From assembly GCA_029934755.1 (NCBI GenBank), contig JAOZLQ010000007.1, positions 1 to 27,047 on the forward strand: a DNA stretch of 27,047 nt, in the 5' to 3' direction. Positions 8,442 to 16,291 of the stretch are shown one piece after another. Source of the stretch: Desulfuromusa sp. GTDB lineage: Bacteria > Desulfobacterota > Desulfuromonadia > Desulfuromonadales > Geopsychrobacteraceae. The notes under the pieces were generated by a model, which did no database searches, had not been told where the DNA came from, and saw only the letters and a list, made by a program, of their open reading frames with translations. The translations under genes and the position numbers were made by a program. Every line of letters starts with the position of its first letter. Within the stretch, counting starts at the first letter, position 1.

Positions 8442-11134
8442 GTAATCGTAGTGCTGAATCGGTTCCGGATGTTTTTCCTGCTCATCTTCTCGCTGAAGCT
8501 GTTGATTATGATGCTTGCCGAGAGGCTCTTTTACAAGCTGCGCGTAGTTTTCTAGACTCCCATCTGCAAAGAATCCACCACCTCAATGATCAAGGTGTCT
8601 CTGGTCGTGAAATAGTCGAGGAATTAACGACTGTTTTTGATCAACTCAATGACAGTATTTACCGGGCCGTTTCTGCAGATTTAAGCGAGGATGTTCTTGC
8701 CGGTTGTGCGTTGATTGCTCTTGGTGGCTATGGCCGTGCCGAAATGAATCCTCGTTCTGATCTTGATTTGATGTTTTTCTATACACCAAGTGGTAAAGAT
8801 GCTGCGCGGGTTATTTCCGACAGAATGCTTTACCTGCTTTGGGATTTACGCTTGGATGTTGGTTACAGCGTCCGTTCTAGTGATGAATGTCTTGAAGAAT
8901 CGCAGGATAGTACTGTCCGGTCTGCGTTGCTGGATGCTCGATTGATCTCAGGAAATCCGGAACTGTTTGAGTCGTTCTATAGGACTGTTGGAGTTTTGAT
9001 GCTGACCCGAGATACGCAGGGATTCATCAAACTCAAGCTTAATGAGCGCGCGGAGAGGAAAAAAAAATATGGATCCTCGGTGTATTTGCTTGAGCCAAAC
9101 TTGAAAGAGGGAGAAGGGGGCCTCAGAGAGTTACAGGAAGCCTTATGGATTGCTCGGGTGAAGTTCAAATCAAGTGGAATGAAGGAGTTACTCAGAAAGG
9201 GGGTAATTAATGAACAGGATTTTCAGGAATATGATCAGGCGCTTGATTATCTCTGGAAGATACGTAATTTTCTCCATTTTACCGGGCAGCGTAAGAGTGA
9301 TCAGCTAACCTTTGATTTGCAACAACAGCTTGCCGTCGCTTTTGGTTATAAAGAAAACCGTCGAACTTCTGCTGTAGAACAATTTATGCAAGGTTATTAT
9401 GCCCATGCGTTCCAGGTGGAACACCTGTCGACAAAATTAATTCTTAACGCTACTCAGTCGCTTTCCCCCCCAAAAAAAGGTGGGTTTAAGTTTCTAGAAA
9501 AAAGAAACTTGGAAGATGGTTTTTATATCATTCGTGGGGAGCTACGTGCAAAAGTTGATCAACAGTTACTGAAGGATCCGGTTCTGATGATGGTTGCTTT
9601 CGAATTGGCGCAGAAGCATGAGGTCCAACTGTGCCTGGAACTTAAACAACTGATTCGAGATAACGTACAGCTGATTAACGATAAAATCCGTCGCTCCAGT
9701 CGTATCAATACTTCATTTATGAATATTTTACGTCATCCAAAGGGAGTCAGTAATATTTTACGGAAGATGCACCATCTGCAATTTCTGAGTGCCTTTATCC
9801 CCGAATTCAAAAAGATCTACTGTCGGGTTCAGTTTGATTTATACCACATTTATACTGTTGATATTCACACCCTTTTTGCGATTGAGGAAATGGAAAATCT
9901 ATGGGCCAGGAAATACGAGAAAGTACATCCTTTACTGACAGAAGTTGCGAATAATATTGAAAAGCGTGAGTTGCTGTTGCTGGCTATTTTGTTTCATGAT
10001 ATCGGCAAAGGGAGTGGTAAGGACCACAGCGTCCGTGGCGCTGAAATGGTTCCAACGATAGCCCGGCGATTGCGTTTAAATCGCGAAGATAGTCAACGAC
10101 TTCAGTTTTTGGTGTTACACCATTTACAAATGGCACATATTTCCCAACGACGCGATTTACAAGATTTTAAAATGATTGCTCAATTTTCAGAATTGATGGG
10201 AATGAGTGAAACTTTGCGAATGCTTTATCTCCTCACTTTTGCTGATATAAAAGCGGTTGGCCCTGATGTCTGGACTGAGTGGAAGGGGAGTTTACTGCGT
10301 GAACTCTATGAAAAAGCTTATGATGCTTTAGAAAAGAATGAATTTTATCAGGAGCAACGTTCGGATAAAGCACGCAACAGAAAACGTAACATCCGTCGTG
10401 CTCTCCTGGGTGATTTCTCTGACAGTCAAATTAATAAAGTCATTAATAGTCTTCATACCCGCTACTTGATGAGCTATCGATCTCGAGAAATTGTTCCGCA
10501 TTTACGATTGGCATTAAGCCGCGGGAAGAAAACTCTGATGATGCAGATCGAGCATAAACGTGAGGCTGAGTATACTGAAGTTACATTGGCAACGATCGAC
10601 AGCCCTGGACTTTATTCTCAAATTGCCGGGGTTATGGCAGCTCACTCCATCAATATTCTTGGCGCTCAAATTCATACCCGAAAAACTGGTGCAGTTCTTG
10701 ATATTCTCCAAGTGGATAGCCCTGTTGGAGGTATTGTTGATAAGCCACGAAAATGGCAACGGGTTGAAGCTGATCTGAGTGAGGTCCTAGAGGGGCGAGT
10801 TTTTGTTGAGGATTTATTTGATAAACGTCAGGAACCGGATTATCTTAAATTTTCTACTCAACGTCCGCAAAGACCCAATATGGTTGAGATCGATAACGAT
10901 GTCTCAGATCGTTACACCGTTATCGATATTTTTGCTAATGATAAAGTTGGCTTGCTTTACGAGATCACCCGCACATTAAATGAACTGGGTCTTTATATTG
11001 CTGTGTCTAAAATCTCGACCAAGGTTGATCAGGCCGCTGATGTTTTTTACGTCAGTGATATTTTTGGCCAGAAAATTACTGATTTGGTGAAGTTGGATGA
11101 AATACGCACGGTGATGCTGGATCGGTTGCTCTAA
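8438..11134 (+). CDS. glnD: Bifunctional uridylyltransferase/uridylyl-removing enzyme (PII sensor)
   Basis: An 898-residue GlnD that senses glutamine and adds or removes UMP on the PII protein, thereby controlling glutamine synthetase and nitrogen regulation. The nucleotidyltransferase motif is GGYGRAEMNPRSDLD (G96-D110, with catalytic D108 and D110). The HD domain for deuridylylation shows FHDIGKG with H520 and D521. Two C-terminal ACT regions (about 705-785 and 820-898) bind glutamine in the family. All domains are intact. The 4-base overlap with the amidase stop points to translational coupling. No PII or glutamine synthetase gene is in the window. Confidence 0.96.
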   Translation: MSNRSAESVPDVFPAHLLAEAVDYDACREALLQAARSFLDSHLQRIHHLNDQGVSGREIVEELTTVFDQLNDSIYRAVSADLSEDVLAGCALIALGGYGRAEMNPRSDLDLMFFYTPSGKDAARVISDRMLYLLWDLRLDVGYSVRSSDECLEESQDSTVRSALLDARLISGNPELFESFYRTVGVLMLTRDTQGFIKLKLNERAERKKKYGSSVYLLEPNLKEGEGGLRELQEALWIARVKFKSSGMKELLRKGVINEQDFQEYDQALDYLWKIRNFLHFTGQRKSDQLTFDLQQQLAVAFGYKENRRTSAVEQFMQGYYAHAFQVEHLSTKLILNATQSLSPPKKGGFKFLEKRNLEDGFYIIRGELRAKVDQQLLKDPVLMMVAFELAQKHEVQLCLELKQLIRDNVQLINDKIRRSSRINTSFMNILRHPKGVSNILRKMHHLQFLSAFIPEFKKIYCRVQFDLYHIYTVDIHTLFAIEEMENLWARKYEKVHPLLTEVANNIEKRELLLLAILFHDIGKGSGKDHSVRGAEMVPTIARRLRLNREDSQRLQFLVLHHLQMAHISQRRDLQDFKMIAQFSELMGMSETLRMLYLLTFADIKAVGPDVWTEWKGSLLRELYEKAYDALEKNEFYQEQRSDKARNRKRNIRRALLGDFSDSQINKVINSLHTRYLMSYRSREIVPHLRLALSRGKKTLMMQIEHKREAEYTEVTLATIDSPGLYSQIAGVMAAHSINILGAQIHTRKTGAVLDILQVDSPVGGIVDKPRKWQRVEADLSEVLEGRVFVEDLFDKRQEPDYLKFSTQRPQRPNMVEIDNDVSDRYTVIDIFANDKVGLLYEITRTLNELGLYIAVSKISTKVDQAADVFYVSDIFGQKITDLVKLDEIRTVMLDRLL

Positions 11135-11145
11135 TTTAGGTTTGT

Positions 11146-12036
11146 ATGAACCATTATCTTGATTATTATTTCAATTTTTTATCTGTAGAAAAGGGGCTGT
11201 CAGATAATACGCTTGAAGCTTATGGCCGAGATCTTGCTTCCTATTCAAGCTACCTGCAGGAGCGTGAAAAAATAGATAACCCTGCTGATATCAGTCAGTT
11301 ATTGATTCTTAATTACTTAATATTTTTAAAAAATAAAGGGCTATCTCCACGGAGTAGGGCGCGGGTGTTGAGCACCTTACGCAGTTTTCACCGTTTTTTA
11401 TTACGGGAAAATTATGTAAAGCATGACCCCTCAGCTTTGATTGAAGCGCCTCGCTCTTTATCGGCCTTACCAAAGTTATTATCACAGCAGGATGTTGAAC
11501 GTTTATTGCTAGCACCAACAGGTGATAGCCCTATAGCTCATAGAGACAGAGCGATGCTTGAAGTTCTTTATGCTACCGGAATGCGGGTCTCTGAACTGGT
11601 TGGATTGCGACTAGGAGATTTAAAGCTTGATATCGGCTGTCTCAACGCTTTTGGTAAAGGGTCAAAACAGAGACTTATCCCTCTTGGTGAAGTCGCCCTT
11701 GAAATTCTGCATGAATACCTGCAGAATAGTCGTTTGAAGTTATTGAAGAATTTAACCAGTGAGGAGGTTTTCCTTAATGCTCGTGGGAGCAAACTCAGTC
11801 GGCAGGGGTTCTGGAAAAATTTGCAGGCCTACGCAATAAAGGCTGAAATCAAGCAGAAGGTTTTTCCACACATGCTGCGCCATTCATTCGCAACCCATTT
11901 ACTTGAAAATGGTGCTGATCTGCGTTCAGTACAGACGATGTTGGGGCATGCAGATATTTCGACAACTCAAATATATACACACGTTATCCAGGAACGTTTG
12001 CAGAAAATTCACCAGCAATACCATCCGCGTGGATAG
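11146..12036 (+). CDS. xerD: Tyrosine recombinase XerD
   Basis: A 296-residue site-specific tyrosine recombinase that acts with XerC at dif to resolve chromosome dimers at the septum. The N-terminal core-binding domain covers about 1-95. The complete catalytic set is R147, K171, H242, R245, H268 and Y277, with PHMLRHSFATHLLENGADLR (241-260) and STTQIYTHV. Spacing matches E. coli XerD within one or two residues, and the ending HQQYHPRG is XerD-like rather than XerC-like. It lies 11 bases after glnD in the same unit. No dif-like site was identified in the window. Confidence 0.93.
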   Translation: MNHYLDYYFNFLSVEKGLSDNTLEAYGRDLASYSSYLQEREKIDNPADISQLLILNYLIFLKNKGLSPRSRARVLSTLRSFHRFLLRENYVKHDPSALIEAPRSLSALPKLLSQQDVERLLLAPTGDSPIAHRDRAMLEVLYATGMRVSELVGLRLGDLKLDIGCLNAFGKGSKQRLIPLGEVALEILHEYLQNSRLKLLKNLTSEEVFLNARGSKLSRQGFWKNLQAYAIKAEIKQKVFPHMLRHSFATHLLENGADLRSVQTMLGHADISTTQIYTHVIQERLQKIHQQYHPRG

Positions 12037-12058
12037 CAAAAAACAAAGGTAGAGGTTA

Positions 12059-13267
12059 ATGAAATATATTATATTACTTGGTGATGGCATGTCTGATGAA
12101 CCCATTGCCGAGTTAGGTGGTAAAACGCCTCTGGAAGCAGCTAAAACACCAAATATGGATCGTCTCAGCCAAACTGGAATAATCGGTTTAGCAGCAACGG
12201 TGCCGGAAGGATATCCACCGGGAAGTGATGTTGCCAACCTTTCTGTTTTTGGTTATGACCCTGCTGATTGCTATTCAGGCCGCTCGCCCTTGGAAGCTGC
12301 CAGTATGGGGGTTGAACTTGGACCCAGTGATGTTGCCTTTCGATTGAATTTAGTCTGGTTGGAGGCTCATTACGGTAAGCTCTACATGGGAGATTTTTCT
12401 GCTGGACACATCTCTACCGATGAGTCGAGAGCCCTGATAGATACCCTGCAGACAGAACTGGGTGACGATGAGTTTACTTTTTATCCAGGAGTTTCTTATC
12501 GTCATCTGATGGTTTGGAAGAATGGTAAGCATGAGCTGACTTTTACCCCTCCTCACGATATTTCCACTTACAGTATTGAGGGGCACTTACCACAAGGTGA
12601 GGGTGCTAATATTTTACATGACCTGACCAATTCTGCCCAAATGTTGTTGAACGACCATCCAATTAATAATCAGCGGGTAGCTGAAAACAAACTTCCTGCT
12701 AACTCTATCTGGTTCTGGGGGCATGGTCGAAAACCTGTGATGGAGACCTATCAGCAACGTTATGGTTTGACCGGATCGGTCATCTCTGCCGTTGATCTTA
12801 TCCGGGGGATAGGTGTCAATGCGGGGTTGGACATTATTGAAGTGCCTGGGGCAACCGGATATCTCGATACAAACTATCGTGGCAAAGCAGAGTATGCCGT
12901 TCAGGCACTGAAAGAAGCTGATTTTGTTTATGTCCACGTTGAGGCGCCCGATGAAGCCGGTCATGGTGGATTATTGAAGGAAAAGATTGAAGCGATAGAA
13001 AGCTTTGATCGTGATGTTGTGGGTACGATAATTGAGAGTATCCCAGAAATTGGCGATTGTCGTATTCTGATTACTCCTGATCATCCGACCCCTGTAGAAA
13101 AAAGAACCCATACTTCTGATCCGGTCCCTTATATTTTGTTTGATTCTCGACAGAACATCGATTCCTCGGCAAAAGCATATTCCGAAGCTGAAGCAAAACG
13201 CTGTGGCAACATTGTCCCTGGTCATAAACTTCTTTCGATGTTAATGGATTACCGTGAATCAAATTGA
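12059..13267 (+). CDS. apgM: ApgM-family phosphomutase; possible homoserine kinase
   Basis: A 402-residue alkaline-phosphatase-fold protein of the archaeal-type, cofactor-independent phosphoglycerate mutase family. Metal and nucleophile motifs are visible: LLGDGMSD (7-13), PGSDVANLSVFGYDP (54-68, S56 the likely nucleophile), HVEAPDEAGHGG, ITPDHPTP and HTSDPVPYILFD near the C-terminus. The mutase interconverts 3- and 2-phosphoglycerate. A closely related subfamily in this group of bacteria has been proposed to act as homoserine kinase in threonine synthesis. I cannot separate these roles from sequence alone, and no thr genes adjoin it. AGAGG precedes the ATG. The gene overlaps the next by 14 bases. 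Confidence 0.88.
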   Translation: MKYIILLGDGMSDEPIAELGGKTPLEAAKTPNMDRLSQTGIIGLAATVPEGYPPGSDVANLSVFGYDPADCYSGRSPLEAASMGVELGPSDVAFRLNLVWLEAHYGKLYMGDFSAGHISTDESRALIDTLQTELGDDEFTFYPGVSYRHLMVWKNGKHELTFTPPHDISTYSIEGHLPQGEGANILHDLTNSAQMLLNDHPINNQRVAENKLPANSIWFWGHGRKPVMETYQQRYGLTGSVISAVDLIRGIGVNAGLDIIEVPGATGYLDTNYRGKAEYAVQALKEADFVYVHVEAPDEAGHGGLLKEKIEAIESFDRDVVGTIIESIPEIGDCRILITPDHPTPVEKRTHTSDPVPYILFDSRQNIDSSAKAYSEAEAKRCGNIVPGHKLLSMLMDYRESN

Positions 13268-14045
13268 GGCTGCAGAGCCAGAAGGACCGTCAGTATTGCA
13301 ACTTGCTGTTGTTTTGGTCGAACCACAGGGTGCCCTGAATATTGGTTCGGTTAGCCGAGCAATGTTGAATTTTGGTTTTACCGATTTGCGCTTGGTTAAT
13401 CCACAAGTTGATCATCTGTCACAGGATGCTCGATTGATGGCGGTTAAGGCCGCAACTGTCTTGGAAAATGCACACGTTTTCGCGAGTTTGGAAGATGCAC
13501 TGGCTGGTTGTGTGTTGAGTTTTGGGACAACTCGTCGCTTTGGACGTTACCGTGAAGGGTTGTTGCATCCAGAATTAGCAGCAAATCGTTTACTCCCCAT
13601 TGCACAGGAGGACTCTGTCGCTCTAGTTTTTGGTCGTGAAGACAGGGGATTATTTACCTCAGAATTAGATCTTTGCCAGCACTTCATCACGATCCCGACA
13701 GATGAAAATTTGCCATCGATGAATTTGGCTCAAGCCGTTTCTCTTTGCCTCTATGAAGTCAGTAAGGCGAAAGGTCGATCAAAGGGCCGGACGGATGGTC
13801 AAAAAAAGCTTGCTAGCAATAAAAATTTGGAATCTATGTATCAACATATGCGCCAATCTTTGCTTGATATTGGCTATCTCGACCCCAAAAACCCAGACCA
13901 TATTTTACGTAGTTTTCGCCGGATTTTAAGCCGTTCCGGTCTTAATGATCGTGAAGTCAGGATTTTGCGAGGGTTATTCAATCAGATTGATCTTTATTCT
14001 GGGCACAAGTTTTCACGAAAGTCTTTGAAAGAGAATGAAGGATAA
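13254..14045 (+). CDS. trmJ: TrmJ-like tRNA 2'-O-methyltransferase (SPOUT family)
   Basis: A 263-residue SpoU/TrmH-type methyltransferase. Members of the TrmJ branch methylate the 2'-hydroxyl of tRNA position 32 using S-adenosylmethionine. The three SPOUT motifs are readable: GALNIGSVSRAM (26-37, N29 and R36), LVFGREDRGL (124-133) and LPSMNLAQAVSL (153-164), which form the trefoil-knot cofactor site. A basic, helical C-terminal extension fits TrmJ. The start is a GTG inside the end of apgM (14-base overlap). No strong ribosome site is visible, so coupling to apgM translation is likely. The exact target nucleotide is inferred from the family. Confidence 0.87.
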   Translation: MNQIEAAEPEGPSVLQLAVVLVEPQGALNIGSVSRAMLNFGFTDLRLVNPQVDHLSQDARLMAVKAATVLENAHVFASLEDALAGCVLSFGTTRRFGRYREGLLHPELAANRLLPIAQEDSVALVFGREDRGLFTSELDLCQHFITIPTDENLPSMNLAQAVSLCLYEVSKAKGRSKGRTDGQKKLASNKNLESMYQHMRQSLLDIGYLDPKNPDHILRSFRRILSRSGLNDREVRILRGLFNQIDLYSGHKFSRKSLKENEG

Positions 14046-14406
14046 ACTATATAAAATAACTGAGTTGGATCATGGTGTGGTTGTTAAATTTTACACTCTA
14101 GGTAATCGTTATTTTGGCGATTTTCACCGGGTTAGAATTAAAGCGGTGGCCACGATACCAATTATTGTTGATTCGTTGCCGGCGGAGTTGTGCCCGACTG
14201 ATGACAGTTTGCCTGATTTTATCAATTATGAAAAAATGTTAGAGCGGATGGGTGTAGCAACCTGTCATCTTGAGACAGTTACTGATTCTCTCATTGATGA
14301 TTTTCTGCGAACTGTAGGCGGTTATCTTGAAAAGAAAAACTTTGCCGAATGCTTACTGCGAAAAAACACAGTAGCTAAGTCAAATCAAAACTACTACGGC
14401 TTGTAA
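14035..14406 (+). CDS. Unrecognised 123-residue protein
   Basis: I do not recognise the family. It is a small soluble protein without a signal peptide or membrane helix. A first half rich in beta-strand character includes GVVVKFYTLGNRYFGDFHRV (14-33), with a charged, aromatic NRYFGDFHRV core. The second half is helical, around EKMLERMGVATCHLET and SLIDDFLRTVGGYLEKKNF. Three cysteines (in LCPTDD, TCHLE and AECLLRK) are present. The ATG overlaps the end of trmJ by 11 bases and GAAAGAGA lies just upstream, so it belongs to the mutS-trmJ unit and is its last gene. The overlap and clean reading frame support a real gene; function is unknown. Confidence 0.78.
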   Translation: MKDKLYKITELDHGVVVKFYTLGNRYFGDFHRVRIKAVATIPIIVDSLPAELCPTDDSLPDFINYEKMLERMGVATCHLETVTDSLIDDFLRTVGGYLEKKNFAECLLRKNTVAKSNQNYYGL

Positions 14407-14421
14407 TAATTAAAATTCCAC

Positions 14422-14450
14422 TTGCTTTTACCATTTTGAAATGCTAAATA
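14422..14450 (+). promoter_or_regulatory. Candidate promoter for the rimP-nusA-infB operon
   Basis: TTGCTT (14422-14427), a 17-base spacer and TAAATA (14445-14450). A transcript starting near 14457 would carry a leader of about 65 bases that includes the terminator hairpin at 14479-14502 before rimP. Confidence 0.45.
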
Positions 14451-14478
14451 AGACCGGATTTATGTTGTACTTTTAGAA

Positions 14479-14502
14479 AGTGAGCTCCGGCTCGCTTTTT
14501 TT
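14479..14502 (+). terminator. Intrinsic terminator, possibly an attenuator, upstream of rimP
   Basis: A 7-pair stem AGTGAGC (14479-14485) / GCTCGCT (14490-14496) with a TCCG tetraloop is followed directly by a T run to 14502. It ends 20 bases before the rimP start. It can end the mutS operon and would also lie in the leader of any transcript from the promoter at 14422-14450. Confidence 0.8.
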
Positions 14503-14522
14503 ATTATCTAAAGGACTTATCA

Positions 14523-15002
14523 GTGGCACAACTTACGGATCAAATTGAAAAGTTGGTTCAGCCGATCCTGGACGACAATGGTTATGAGTTGGTTGATCTG
14601 GAATATCAGCGTGAGCAACGCGGATGGGTTCTAAGGTTTTTTTTGGATAAAGATGGTGGTATTAATCTTGATGACTGTGCGGCAGCCAGTCGTGAAATCA
14701 GCTCTCTTATTGATGTCGAGAATATAATTTCTACTGCTTATAACCTTGAAGTTTCATCACCGGGGATTGAGCGGCCACTGAAAAAGGCGAATGATTTTGA
14801 ACGCTTTTCCGGGAAACTGGCAAAAATCAAAACAATGGATGCAATTGATCCTGATTCGTCTGGGAAAAATAGAAAAACATTTATTGGTATCTTGTCCGGT
14901 TTTGAAGAAGATAATGTGTTATTGATGTTGAAAAAAAATCCTGCTGTCGTGCGTATTCCTTTGCAGCAGATAGATAGAGCAAATTTGCAATTTGAGTTTT
15001 GA
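14523..15002 (+). CDS. rimP: Ribosome maturation factor RimP
   Basis: A 159-residue RimP, which assists assembly of the 30S subunit. The family signature EVSSPGIERPL is at about 76-86, preceded by the alpha/beta N-terminal domain (YELVDLEYQREQRGWVLRFF) and followed by the SH3-like C-terminal domain. The start is GTG, supported by AAAGGA (14510-14515) with 7 bases spacing. As in most bacteria it heads the nusA-infB operon. An intrinsic terminator sits immediately upstream, so its expression may be set by readthrough. Confidence 0.95.
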   Translation: MAQLTDQIEKLVQPILDDNGYELVDLEYQREQRGWVLRFFLDKDGGINLDDCAAASREISSLIDVENIISTAYNLEVSSPGIERPLKKANDFERFSGKLAKIKTMDAIDPDSSGKNRKTFIGILSGFEEDNVLLMLKKNPAVVRIPLQQIDRANLQFEF

Positions 15003-15058
15003 ACCGTCTGATATTGGTTCAATGGATTATCATTCTGGTTGACACGGTTTGTCAGCCA
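15001..15058 (+). promoter_or_regulatory. Paired stem-loops in the rimP-nusA spacer
   Basis: GAACC (15001-15005) pairs with GGTTC (15016-15020). A second, stronger 9-pair stem TGGTTGACA (15036-15044) / TGTCAGCCA (15050-15058) contains one T-G pair. AACCGT (15002-15007) is also perfectly complementary to ACGGTT (15044-15049) in the second loop region, so a pseudoknot or switch is possible. No T run follows, so it is not an intrinsic terminator. A regulatory role for nusA is inferred. Confidence 0.4.
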
Positions 15059-15082
15059 AAACATTTATAAGGGGTATGTAGG

Positions 15083-16276
15083 ATGGTGGGTAATCTCAAT
15101 CACATCATCGATCAGGTGGTTAAAGATAAAGGGATCGATCGTGACGTGCTGGTAGACGCACTCGAATCTGCGGTCCTGTCTGCAGCCAATAAGAAATTCA
15201 GAAATACTCGTGATCTTGAAGCTCACTTCAATGAAGAGATCGGTGAAGTTGAGGTTTTTGAATTTGTTACTGTTGTTGAAGAAGTTGTGGATTCATATAA
15301 AGAAATGGATCTCAACGAAGCACAAGAAATTGATCCTGATGTCGAAGTTGATGACTCCTTAGGGATGATGCTTGAGGCTGGCAGTTTTAGCCGTATCGCA
15401 GCGCAAACAGCTAAACAGGTGATTATTCAGAAAGTACGTGAAGCTGAACGCGAAGGTGTTTATAACGAGTTCAAGGATCGAGTGGGTGAAGTCGTTAATG
15501 GAATTGTACGGCGTTACGAACGTGGTGATTTGATTGTCGATCTGGGGCGCGCTGAGGCACTTTTGCCAAATCGGGAACAGGCTCCGCGTGAAAATTATCG
15601 TCAGTCTGATCGTGTCAGGGCTTATATTTCTGAAGTTAAAATGTCGGCCAAGGGACCACAGATTATTCTTTCACGGACCCATCCAGGCTTGTTGATTTCC
15701 TTGTTTAAATCTGAAGTCCCCGAGCTTGCCGAGGGGATTGTTGAAATAATGGGTGCAGTACGGGAGCCAGGAAGCCGTGCCAAGATTGCGGTTACTTCCC
15801 ATGATATTGATGTCGATCCGGTTGGTGCCTGTGTCGGTATGCGAGGTTCTCGGGTCCAAAACGTAGTGACTGAGCTACGTGGAGAGCGGATTGATATTAT
15901 CCCATGGACGCCAGATCCTGCTCGATTTGCTTGTTCTGCTCTTGCTCCTGCTGATGTCTCTAGGGTGTATATCGACGATGATGGACATTCTATGGAAATT
16001 ATTGTCCCTGATGACCAATTGTCGCTGGCAATTGGAAAAAAAGGGCAAAATGTGCGTCTTGCTGCAAAATTGATTGGTTGGAAAATCGATATCAAGAGCG
16101 AAACACGCGCCCAAGAGGAAGAGCAGGAAGAAAGTGCACCTGACGCAGCGGAGGATTCCAAAGCTATTGACGATGTTTCTCCTGACGATCAGCTGCATTC
16201 ATCCGATTTGGCAGTTGTTGAGGAAAAACAAGAGGATACTGTCGAAGAGACGGCACCCGACAAAACTGAAGATTGA
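15083..16276 (+). CDS. nusA: Transcription termination/antitermination factor NusA
   Basis: A 397-residue NusA that binds RNA polymerase and nascent RNA to modulate pausing, termination and antitermination. The order is the N-terminal polymerase-binding domain (about 1-130), the S1 domain (about 134-200, GEVVNGIVRRYERGDLIVDL), KH1 with GMRG (252-255) and KH2 with IGKKGQNVR (317-325). From about 350 the chain is an acidic low-complexity tail, and the two acidic repeat domains of E. coli NusA are absent, as in many bacteria. AAGGGG lies 8 bases before the ATG. The 80-base upstream spacer holds two stem-loops. Confidence 0.97.
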   Translation: MVGNLNHIIDQVVKDKGIDRDVLVDALESAVLSAANKKFRNTRDLEAHFNEEIGEVEVFEFVTVVEEVVDSYKEMDLNEAQEIDPDVEVDDSLGMMLEAGSFSRIAAQTAKQVIIQKVREAEREGVYNEFKDRVGEVVNGIVRRYERGDLIVDLGRAEALLPNREQAPRENYRQSDRVRAYISEVKMSAKGPQIILSRTHPGLLISLFKSEVPELAEGIVEIMGAVREPGSRAKIAVTSHDIDVDPVGACVGMRGSRVQNVVTELRGERIDIIPWTPDPARFACSALAPADVSRVYIDDDGHSMEIIVPDDQLSLAIGKKGQNVRLAAKLIGWKIDIKSETRAQEEEQEESAPDAAEDSKAIDDVSPDDQLHSSDLAVVEEKQEDTVEETAPDKTED

Positions 16277-16291
16277 TCTATTTGTATCATT

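Noticed and set aside
11146..12036. Integrase of a mobile element
   Set aside because: XerD-type C-terminus, position in a housekeeping operon, and absence of att-like repeats or phage genes argue for chromosomal XerD.
15622..16161. 179-residue minus-strand open frame opposite nusA
   Set aside because: Serine/threonine-rich shadow of a well-conserved nusA coding frame, with no ribosome site or family pattern.
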